Shown piece by piece: positions 14,788 to 20,715 of a stretch of 20,715 nucleotides of DNA. This DNA is from an uncultured bacterium (GTDB taxonomy: Bacteria; Bacillota; Clostridia; Lachnospirales; Lachnospiraceae). Every line of letters starts with the position of its first letter. The stretch's first letter is position 1. Under the pieces are notes generated by a model, which did no database searches, had not been told where the DNA came from, and saw nothing but the letters and a program-made list of their open reading frames with translations. Made by a program: the position numbers and the translations under genes. Where the stretch lies: positions 1 to 20,715 of the forward strand of contig CAJMNU010000015.1 of the NCBI GenBank assembly GCA_905214855.1, written 5' to 3'.

Positions 14788-15621
14788 TTAAGACTCTTCA
14801 TACTCTTCTAAAAAGAAATGACGTTTTTTCCCTTTCACATACCCCAGACAGGCATCCAGATTCACATTCTGGGCACTTCTAAAAATATTACTGTCAACAT
14901 GTGGATTCGTCTCTCGCATCTTTGCGATCATCCGCTTCATTTCCTGACGTTTGGATTCCATCGCATCATCTTGATTAGCACAACGCTCTGTAAAGCGGCA
15001 GGCACACTGCAAAAAGCGAAGATTGTTAAAATCTTTCCATGCCAGAATATCACTTTCTTTGACATGGTAAAGAGGACGGATCAGCTCCATCCCCTCAAAA
15101 TTTGTGCTGTGCAGCTTAGGCATCATGGTATTAAACTGTCCACCATATAAAACGCTCATAAGGATCGTCTCAATGACATCATCAAAATGATGTCCCAGTG
15201 CAATCTTATTGCATCCCATCTCTTTTGCCTTTGCATACAGATATCCACGTCTCATTCTGGCACAGAGATAGCATGGAGACTGTTCAATATCCACAACTAC
15301 ATCAAAAATTTCAGATTCAAATACTGTAATCGGAATCCCCAGTATCTTTGCATTTTCTTGGATCAGCTCTCTGTTTTCCTTTCGATATCCCGGATCCATC
15401 ACAAGAAATACCAGTTCAAAATGCATCTTTCCATGGCGCAGGATCTCCTGCATACATTTTGCTAAAAGCATGGAATCCTTTCCACCAGAAATACATACTG
15501 CGATTTTATCTCCTTCTTGGATCAGTTCATACTCATTCAAAGCGCTGACAAAAGGTCTCCATATGCTTTTCCTGAATTCTTTTATAATGCTCCGTTCAAT
15601 CTCTCTCGTGCGCTGCTCCAT
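14788..15621 (-). CDS. TtcA-like PP-loop tRNA thiolation enzyme
   Basis: A 277-residue cytoplasmic PP-loop ATPase. The ATP-pyrophosphatase motif SGGKDS is at 45-50, and a second nucleotide-site motif GHHFDDVIET at 143-152. Cys117 and Cys120 (CYLC) and a later cysteine (Cys206 or Cys208 in LQCAC) match the three-cysteine arrangement by which TtcA holds an iron-sulfur cluster for 2-thiolation of cytidine 32 in tRNA. Further cysteines at 214 and 258 are not part of that set. It begins inside the 3' end of cysE (26-base overlap), with GGAGG 12 bases before its ATG, so it is the last gene of the cysK-cysE operon. TtcA-type enzymes use sulfur drawn from cysteine, which fits the company. The exact tRNA target in Firmicutes is less certain than the enzyme class. 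Confidence 0.87.
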   Translation of the reverse strand: MEQRTREIERSIIKEFRKSIWRPFVSALNEYELIQEGDKIAVCISGGKDSMLLAKCMQEILRHGKMHFELVFLVMDPGYRKENRELIQENAKILGIPITVFESEIFDVVVDIEQSPCYLCARMRRGYLYAKAKEMGCNKIALGHHFDDVIETILMSVLYGGQFNTMMPKLHSTNFEGMELIRPLYHVKESDILAWKDFNNLRFLQCACRFTERCANQDDAMESKRQEMKRMIAKMRETNPHVDSNIFRSAQNVNLDACLGYVKGKKRHFFLEEYEES

Positions 15622-16270
15622 CCTTATGCTTTTCCTCCATTTTTCTGTCTTCCAGCTCCCTCACACGGGATTCCAGTTGTTCTATTTTCTTTAAAAGTTC
15701 TTCCACGTCTTTAGAAGATGCCCGTTTCTCCTGTATTCTCTCAACACGCACACCATCTATTTTGACTGGTTTTGCAGGAACTCCTACTGCTGTCACATTG
15801 TTGTCCAAAGGTTTTAAAAGAACGGCATTGGCTGCGATCTTACAATTATCTCCCACTTCAAACGATCCTAAAATCTTAGCCCCAGCTCCTACTGTGACAT
15901 TCTTTCCCAAGGTAGGATGTCTCTTCCCTTTCTGTGTTCCCACACCGCCTAATGTGACACCTTGAAAAATGGTACAATTATCCCCTACCACAGCCGTTTC
16001 TCCTATCACAACACCTGCTCCATGATCAATTAAGATCCCATGTCCAAGCTGCGCCCCAGGATGAATCTCGATTAAAGTGAAGAAACGGGCAATTTGTGAG
16101 ATCAGGCGGGCAATAAAAAAGCATTTATGTTTATAAAACCAGTGTGCGATCCGATGCCAGATCAGAGCATGGATTCCCTGATATAATAAAAGGATTTCCA
16201 GTGGATTGCGTGCAGCAGGATCTCTTTCCTGTACTGCTTTGACATCTTTCCATATATCTTTAAAAATCAT
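15596..16270 (-). CDS. cysE: Serine O-acetyltransferase
   Basis: A 224-residue enzyme that makes O-acetylserine from serine and acetyl-CoA, the first step of cysteine synthesis. An N-terminal helical part (1-62) is followed by a left-handed beta-helix of hexapeptide repeats (about 66-165), with the active-site segments IHPGAQLG, LIDHGAGVVIGE (His83), GVTLGGVG and KRHPTLG. The short form without the long N-terminal helical extension of enterobacterial CysE is the EpsC-like type usual in Firmicutes. The C-terminus is a charged coiled coil (about 186-215) longer than in many family members. It lies 40 bases after cysK and overlaps the thiolation gene by 26 bases; GGAAGG precedes the ATG. With CysK it would form the cysteine synthase pathway, possibly as a complex. 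Confidence 0.96.
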   Translation of the reverse strand: MIFKDIWKDVKAVQERDPAARNPLEILLLYQGIHALIWHRIAHWFYKHKCFFIARLISQIARFFTLIEIHPGAQLGHGILIDHGAGVVIGETAVVGDNCTIFQGVTLGGVGTQKGKRHPTLGKNVTVGAGAKILGSFEVGDNCKIAANAVLLKPLDNNVTAVGVPAKPVKIDGVRVERIQEKRASSKDVEELLKKIEQLESRVRELEDRKMEEKHKDGAAHERD

Positions 16271-16310
16271 ACTATTCTTTTCCTTCCATGAAGATATAAC
16301 AACATCATTT

Positions 16311-17249
16311 TCACAATGATTCCTGATAGAGTGGCGTGGAAAGATATCTTTCCCCAGAATCCGGCAATAAAACTACGATATTCTTCCCTGCATACTCCTC
16401 TCTGACTGCCAGCTGTTCTGCTGCTGCCAGAACTGCCCCAGATGATATTCCAACCAAGATCCCTTCACTTTTTGCCATTCTCCTCGCTGCCTGATAGGCT
16501 TCCTCTTCCACAATCGGAATCACCTGATCGTAGATTTCTGTATTCAAAACCTTTGGAATAAATCCAGCTCCAATTCCCATAATGCCATGAGAACCTGCTT
16601 TCCCTTTAGACAATACAGCAGAATGTGCCGGTTCTACTGCCACCACTTCTATATCTGTTTTTTTACTTTTAAGATATTCTCCAACTCCTGTCAGAGTTCC
16701 ACCTGTACCTACCCCAGCTACAAAAACATCCACATCTCCATCCATATCTTCCCATATCTCCGGTCCGGTACTTTCTCTGTGAGCTTTCGCATTTGCTGGA
16801 TTATCAAACTGACTGGGAATCCATGAACCTGAAATAGAATCTGCCAATTCCTGTGCCTTCTCAATTGCCCCGCTCATTCCTTTTTCCCCATCTGTCAGAA
16901 CAACCTCTGCACCATAAGCACGCAAAAGCATCTGTCGTTCCACACTCATCGTATCTGGCATGGTAAACACAGTTTTATATCCTTTTGCTGCTGCAACCGC
17001 TGCAAGACCGATCCCTGTATTGCCGCTTGTCGGTTCTATGATCGTAGCACCAGATTTTAGGATTCCCTTTTTCTCAGCATCTAAAATCATCGCCAGACCT
17101 ACCCTGTCTTTGGAACTTCCGGCTGGATTCATTGCTTCCAATTTCCCAAATAAAACTGCCTTACATGAAATTTCCTCCATGTAACGATTCAGCTTTAAGA
17201 TTGGAGTTTTTCCGATTAATTCTGTTACGTCTTCATAGATTTTTTCCAT
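16311..17249 (-). CDS. cysK: Cysteine synthase A (O-acetylserine sulfhydrylase)
   Basis: A 312-residue PLP enzyme that joins sulfide with O-acetylserine to give cysteine. The PLP lysine is Lys47 in NPAGSSKDR; the substrate loop is PTSGNTG (73-79) and the PLP phosphate loop is GTGGTLTG (181-188). The C-terminal GISSGA motif is also present. The ATG at 17249 (MEKIYEDVTELIGKTP) matches the normal family start; an ATG four codons upstream at 17261 has AAAGG too close to it, so either is possible. It is the first gene of the cysK-cysE-ttcA-like operon and is preceded by a sigma-A promoter within a pair of repeated sites, suggesting sulfur or cysteine control. Confidence 0.96.
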   Translation of the reverse strand: MEKIYEDVTELIGKTPILKLNRYMEEISCKAVLFGKLEAMNPAGSSKDRVGLAMILDAEKKGILKSGATIIEPTSGNTGIGLAAVAAAKGYKTVFTMPDTMSVERQMLLRAYGAEVVLTDGEKGMSGAIEKAQELADSISGSWIPSQFDNPANAKAHRESTGPEIWEDMDGDVDVFVAGVGTGGTLTGVGEYLKSKKTDIEVVAVEPAHSAVLSKGKAGSHGIMGIGAGFIPKVLNTEIYDQVIPIVEEEAYQAARRMAKSEGILVGISSGAVLAAAEQLAVREEYAGKNIVVLLPDSGERYLSTPLYQESL

Positions 17250-17301
17250 ACTGCCGCCCATCCTTTCTTCATACGATGAATTTTTAATTGCTTTTTCATA
17301 C

Positions 17302-17329
17302 AGTATACTAATTTTTCATCGTTGTGCAA
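17302..17329 (-). promoter_or_regulatory. Sigma-A promoter of the cysteine operon
   Basis: On the minus strand TTGCAC (17324-17329), 16 bases, TATACT (17302-17307), about 50 bases before the cysK ATG. A second possible promoter, TTGAGA (17397-17402) with TAGTAT (17375-17380) at 16 bases, lies upstream. Confidence 0.65.
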
Positions 17330-17380
17330 CTATTTTATGAAAAATCGGCAGTTTTTTCTCATATCACCTCCTGTATACTA
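17303..17380. repeat. Direct repeat GTATACTA flanking the cysK promoter, candidate operator pair
   Basis: GTATACTA occurs at 17303-17310 and 17373-17380, exactly 70 bp apart, each followed by one variable base and five T. One copy overlaps the -10 of the cysK promoter and the other a possible upstream -10. A cysteine-responsive Rrf2-type repressor such as CymR is a possible binder, but the sites could also simply be two -10 elements. Confidence 0.4.
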
Positions 17381-17388
17381 CTTTTTTG

Positions 17389-17418
17389 ACAGCCTTTCTC
17401 AATATAAAAAATGGCTGT
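17389..17418. other. Weak stem-loop between the toroid-protein gene and the cysteine operon
   Basis: ACAGCC (17389-17394) and GGCTGT (17413-17418) enclose an 18-base A/T-rich loop. No U-run follows on the minus strand, so it is a poor terminator. No better end signal was seen after the large gene at its right. Confidence 0.35.
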
Positions 17419-17427
17419 AAATTTTCA

Positions 17428-19905
17428 TCACTCTTCTTTAACACGTTTAAGTGTATCCCTTGTAAGAGCAAATCCCTCTTGTGGCATATATTCAATTTCC
17501 TTTTCATTTAGCCAAAAACTCTGTGCCTCTCTTACCTCAAACAGTCCATACTGCGGATCTTTAAAAGAAAGATTTCTTTCCCCGTTCCACATCCATGTTT
17601 CACTGGATTTTATCATCTCTTCTTTAAAATTCTCAAAACTTCCAAATTCCCATTCAGAACCGCACTTCACTATGACAGCATGTCGTAATCCCTGAGAGAT
17701 CAACTCTTTTTTTGTGTTTGCGCCACTCTGTGTAAGGGTCACTGGGTTAGCAAACCAAGCTCCCAGATATCCTTTGTCTGCCTTTGCAAAGAACCAATGT
17801 TCCATACACTCATAGGCATCGTATTCATAAGTAGGAGCATACGCATGAATATAATGTACAAGTTCCTTTGGATCTGTGTCAAACAACATAACTGTTACAT
17901 TCTTGTAACGCTCGATCCATGGCATTGTACCATTTCCTGCCCAATAACTTGGACGATTTTCCCCGCTGAAAAGACGTTCACCTGGGTGATTGACATAGAA
18001 AATAGCCGCCTTCTTTTCTCCTAAAGCCACATTCATCAAATGTTGCTGATGTCCATGACGAAATGGCTTAAATCTGCGTACACCTGCTGTAAGGTAGTCT
18101 TTTGTTCGGAATGTATCAATTTTCAAACGCAAGATCCCCTGATCAATCTCCTGTGTCATACCTTCTCCGTCTCCTACCTGACACTCTTTATCAAATGCTG
18201 CCGGCTCATAATCACTGATCGCATACAGGCACACAGAACTTCCAAAAAATGTAAGATATCCCACTCCATAAGAGACCCAGTTGATAAAGTTTGTTTCTAC
18301 CTGTATTCTGGTCTTAATAGTATTTTCATAGACACGTCCATAGGTAGAATTCATAACATTTCCGAAAGTATTGTAGGATACAATACGCATTGTAAAATCC
18401 AACGCTTTTTTTGCCATCTGGCGTATACTTTCATCTGGTGCGGCAAGATACAAAGTAAAAAATCCAATAAAATCAATCGGGATATAAGTAGCAGAATTCC
18501 ACTCTGCATATCCATAACGGAAGAAAATAGAAAACCACTCTTCCAAGCGTTTCTTTCCAATCTCTTCCTGCATTCTTCCCATTTTTCCACTTTCTGTAAA
18601 TATATCATCTGGATACAGATGTCCCCACAAGTACTGAGAAATATGGAACAAAAATGCATGGTTTTCACTAAAATACCACATGACATCATTTCCAGGTTCA
18701 TCAATCCAATAGCGGAAATGGAGAACAGCCTGTCTGATCCTCTCTTTTTCCCCTTCTGTCAGATAAGATCCATAACGCATCTGTAATAAAGCAAGCGGCG
18801 CAAGGGAAAAATCTGCACAGTCTTCACGTGCTTCAATCTTCTTCAAACACATATCAAAAGACTCTTTTGCCTTTTGATCCATCTTTCCAATCACTTCCAA
18901 GGCAGAAATAATGGACTGCATTCCCATCTCTCCATTTTTATGAAGGAACTCTAATGCCTGATATTTTCTTTCAGATATCGTTTCCTTAGGCTTCATCTTT
19001 ACTAAGTTTTCTGGAATGATCCCAACAAATAATTTACGCTTGATCAAGTATGGACCTACTTTGGCACACACCCATACATTTGACATTTCTATTGTACTTT
19101 TCTCAGTTTGAGAGTACACCAGATATTCCTCATCTTTTTTTGCCTCGATCTGTTTTAAAGACTCCAGACCTAAAATACCACCTGTCCCTGATGATCTTGA
19201 AGTAAAATATAACAGGATATTTTCTCCAAGAAGATTTCTATCGTAATGCAGGCGCACTTCACCTTTGGTATACATATCCTGTTCAAAATAACAAGAGGAA
19301 AGAAATGCTTCTGTCTTACGGATCTTTTCTGGATCTTCTTCCACTTCCACAATCCCTGTCAATGGCTGATCGCCTTTATACCTCAACTCGAAATAAAAGA
19401 AGACATCACGTTCGGCAAGCTCATCCGCATAGACTTTTATCTCGTTTTCTCCTGCTTTAAAATGAAGATTCACACGTTTGCATCCCGCAATGTTTCTGGT
19501 ATAAGGCGCAAAACATTCCTGCAACTCTCCATTCACCCAGATCTTCACTCCACCACAAGTATAGATCTCAAATGGATACTCTCCTTCCTTCTCTACAGAT
19601 ACTCCGGCTTTTGCATTGATCCAAAAATGATGTGGTACATGGATAAAAGTGGACAGATCGATCCTGTTATTTTCAAATGGGAAATACAATTCCTCATATT
19701 CTCCATCATAACGCTCCGCTTTTTCAATCAGATTTTGCTTTAAAAATTCTTCTCTGACCGGATATACTACCTGTACATAAGACTCTTCCAGATTCACTTC
19801 TGCCTCAAATGCTCTCTTTGGAGAGTGAAATGGTGCTTTCTGCATCTTGGTCATGTGCCAACGGCTGATCGACTCATCGTATTGTATTGCATATTCCAGT
19901 TTCAT
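17428..19905 (-). CDS. Large uncharacterised cytoplasmic protein, lyase/hydrolase-like alpha/alpha-toroid architecture
   Basis: An 825-residue protein with no signal peptide or membrane helix, not recognised by name. An N-terminal beta-rich part includes a jelly-roll-like segment (about 90-176, with TCGGVKIWVNGE, AGENEIKVYADELAERD) like those found in many carbohydrate-active enzymes. A helical middle (about 315-565) carries WYFSENHAFLFHISQYLWG (410-428) and GYAEWNSATYIPIDFIGFFTLYLAAPDES (465-493), the look of an alpha/alpha toroid with conserved Asn/His and Glu/Tyr candidates (Asn415, His416, Glu468). A C-terminal beta-sandwich (about 575-805) includes SYWAGNGTMPWIERY. This order resembles heparinase-like polysaccharide lyases and some glycoside hydrolases. 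The ATG at 19905 is chosen because GGAGG lies six bases before it. It follows a sugar-binding-protein gene, so a role in breaking down an imported glycan fragment is inferred. Confidence 0.85.
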   Translation of the reverse strand: MKLEYAIQYDESISRWHMTKMQKAPFHSPKRAFEAEVNLEESYVQVVYPVREEFLKQNLIEKAERYDGEYEELYFPFENNRIDLSTFIHVPHHFWINAKAGVSVEKEGEYPFEIYTCGGVKIWVNGELQECFAPYTRNIAGCKRVNLHFKAGENEIKVYADELAERDVFFYFELRYKGDQPLTGIVEVEEDPEKIRKTEAFLSSCYFEQDMYTKGEVRLHYDRNLLGENILLYFTSRSSGTGGILGLESLKQIEAKKDEEYLVYSQTEKSTIEMSNVWVCAKVGPYLIKRKLFVGIIPENLVKMKPKETISERKYQALEFLHKNGEMGMQSIISALEVIGKMDQKAKESFDMCLKKIEAREDCADFSLAPLALLQMRYGSYLTEGEKERIRQAVLHFRYWIDEPGNDVMWYFSENHAFLFHISQYLWGHLYPDDIFTESGKMGRMQEEIGKKRLEEWFSIFFRYGYAEWNSATYIPIDFIGFFTLYLAAPDESIRQMAKKALDFTMRIVSYNTFGNVMNSTYGRVYENTIKTRIQVETNFINWVSYGVGYLTFFGSSVCLYAISDYEPAAFDKECQVGDGEGMTQEIDQGILRLKIDTFRTKDYLTAGVRRFKPFRHGHQQHLMNVALGEKKAAIFYVNHPGERLFSGENRPSYWAGNGTMPWIERYKNVTVMLFDTDPKELVHYIHAYAPTYEYDAYECMEHWFFAKADKGYLGAWFANPVTLTQSGANTKKELISQGLRHAVIVKCGSEWEFGSFENFKEEMIKSSETWMWNGERNLSFKDPQYGLFEVREAQSFWLNEKEIEYMPQEGFALTRDTLKRVKEE

Positions 19906-20008
19906 AGTTTCCTCCATTATCTTTTGATGTATTTCCTTTGTTTTATAGTTTCCATGTTTCTATCTTTTACTGAATTCACTCTTTTCATCTCTCCTTTTAT
20001 GAGAGAAA

Positions 20009-20039
20009 GGCAGAGTATAACATTAGTTTATACTCTGCC
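20009..20039 (-). terminator. Strong stem-loop between sugar-binding protein and toroid-protein genes
   Basis: GGCAGAGTATAA (20009-20020) and TTATACTCTGCC (20028-20039) are a perfect 12-bp stem with a seven-base loop. The minus-strand transcript continues TTTCTCTC, a poor U-tract, suggesting partial termination or mRNA protection. Confidence 0.6.
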
Positions 20040-20061
20040 CTTGTAAATTTTCTTAATCAAC

Positions 20062-20083
20062 AGGAGCGCTTATAAAAGCTCCT
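20062..20083. other. Second stem-loop just after the sugar-binding protein gene
   Basis: AGGAGC (20062-20067) and GCTCCT (20078-20083) pair around a ten-base loop, 12 bases past the stop codon. On the minus strand no U-run follows; on the plus strand TCTCTTTTTTC does, but no plus-strand gene is present to use it. Confidence 0.5.
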
Positions 20084-20095
20084 TCTCTTTTTTCA

Positions 20096-20715
20096 TTATT
20101 CAGAAACTCCTGTCAAAGCTCCTGTCATTTCCTTAATTACGTAATCCATAATGCCATCAGAATCCATCTCTCCTGCGATCGCTCTGTCCATAGCATCACG
20201 GACTGCATTGCCCCAGTCCTCTCCACTGTGCTTATTTGCAATACTGGTATCATACTCAGGCTGTGCTATACTTGCATTGATCTCCATGTTGAAGATATCC
20301 AGACCTTCTACAGTATACTTCGGTTCGATACCTGCCTTACCTGGCAGATAGTTTCCTGTCTCACAGTACAGAGTATAGTTCTCTGGCTGATAGAACCACT
20401 CAAGGAACTGAACTGCTTCTTTCTCAACGCCTGTGCCATCCATTGCATATAACCAGTTACCACCCAGACATGTAGCAGGTTCTACTTCATATGGCATCAA
20501 AACTGGACACCACTCAAAATCTGTGATATTGTCAGAATAATCGTTCATTACCCAGTTTCCTGCAAGATGTGCAGCTACTGTACCAGTCTTAAATACATCC
20601 TGTGCATTCTCTGTACCAACACCTACAGATGCCTTGGAGATACCACCATCTTTATACATGTCTAAGATCATATCCAGACCTTTCTTGGTAGCCTCGCTGC
20701 GGAATGTCAGTTTTG
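20096..20715 (-). CDS. Sugar ABC transporter solute-binding protein, C-terminal part (runs off the window)
   Basis: The last 205 or so residues of an extracellular solute-binding protein; the frame is open to the right edge, so the start lies beyond 20715. The visible part reads through TFRSEATKKGLDMILDMYKD, then FKTGTVAAHLAGNWVMNDY, LGGNWLYAMDGTGVEKEAVQFLEWF and a C-terminal helix with the pattern of SBP family 1 (a helix of the second lobe, the GxxAxxxxGNW motif where the protein closes on its sugar, and the late AxxFLxW helix). Such proteins are lipoproteins that present sugars to CUT1 permeases. The gene immediately downstream is the large toroid protein rather than permeases, so the permease genes probably lie upstream outside the window. 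It is unlike the other binding protein in the window at the sequence level. Confidence 0.92.
   Translation of the reverse strand, partial: KLTFRSEATKKGLDMILDMYKDGGISKASVGVGTENAQDVFKTGTVAAHLAGNWVMNDYSDNITDFEWCPVLMPYEVEPATCLGGNWLYAMDGTGVEKEAVQFLEWFYQPENYTLYCETGNYLPGKAGIEPKYTVEGLDIFNMEINASIAQPEYDTSIANKHSGEDWGNAVRDAMDRAIAGEMDSDGIMDYVIKEMTGALTGVSE

Noticed and set aside
17363..17372. ATCACCTCCT on the plus strand looks like the 3' end of 16S rRNA.
   Set aside because: It is only the reverse complement of a strong ribosome-binding sequence; no rRNA sequence surrounds it.
18040..18786. A 248-codon plus-strand open frame within the large toroid-protein gene.
   Set aside because: It lies wholly antisense to a convincing gene, has no ribosome site and shows no recognisable motif.

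Overview
The window looks like a piece of the chromosome of a spore-forming, carbohydrate-using member of the Clostridia, most likely Lachnospiraceae. The evidence is the AT-rich DNA, YesM-type kinase, CUT1 sugar transporters without their own ATPase, a SPOCS/LysM spore-morphogenesis protein with a sigma-E-like promoter, and an EpsC-type CysE. The family assignment is inferred from gene content; no phylogenetic test was possible. No rRNA, tRNA, CRISPR array, insertion sequence or phage gene was seen. All genes but luxS lie on the minus strand, so the window reads functionally from right to left.

Left block (1-5740): a sugar-uptake locus. A lipoprotein solute-binding protein is followed by two large stem-loops, then two overlappingly spaced membrane permeases, a structured terminator-like region, and a two-transmembrane sensor kinase with its own promoter. 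The partner response regulator would lie beyond position 1. Next, 5741-6049 is a dense divergent control region with three nested or adjacent inverted repeats between the binding-protein gene and luxS.

Middle block (6065-12907): luxS (plus strand) converges on an M42 aminopeptidase, sharing a bidirectional terminator. Upstream of the peptidase is a GH13 debranching-enzyme relative whose active-site motifs are all degraded; this is the most striking protein in the window. Then come an ABC-F ATPase and exodeoxyribonuclease III, each with recognisable control sites.

Right-middle block (13091-17249): a SipL-like spore coat/cortex morphogenesis protein with a near-consensus sigma-E promoter, then a cysteine operon cysK-cysE plus a TtcA-like tRNA thiolation gene. 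The operon starts from a good sigma-A promoter whose -10 lies in one of two identical GTATACTA sites 70 bp apart.

Right block (17428-20715): a second sugar locus, with the 3' end of another solute-binding protein gene, two stem-loops, and an 825-residue cytoplasmic protein of unrecognised family whose layout resembles polysaccharide lyases/hydrolases with an alpha/alpha toroid. In both sugar loci the binding-protein gene is followed by strong hairpins before the next gene, suggesting that the binding protein is made in excess over the downstream products.
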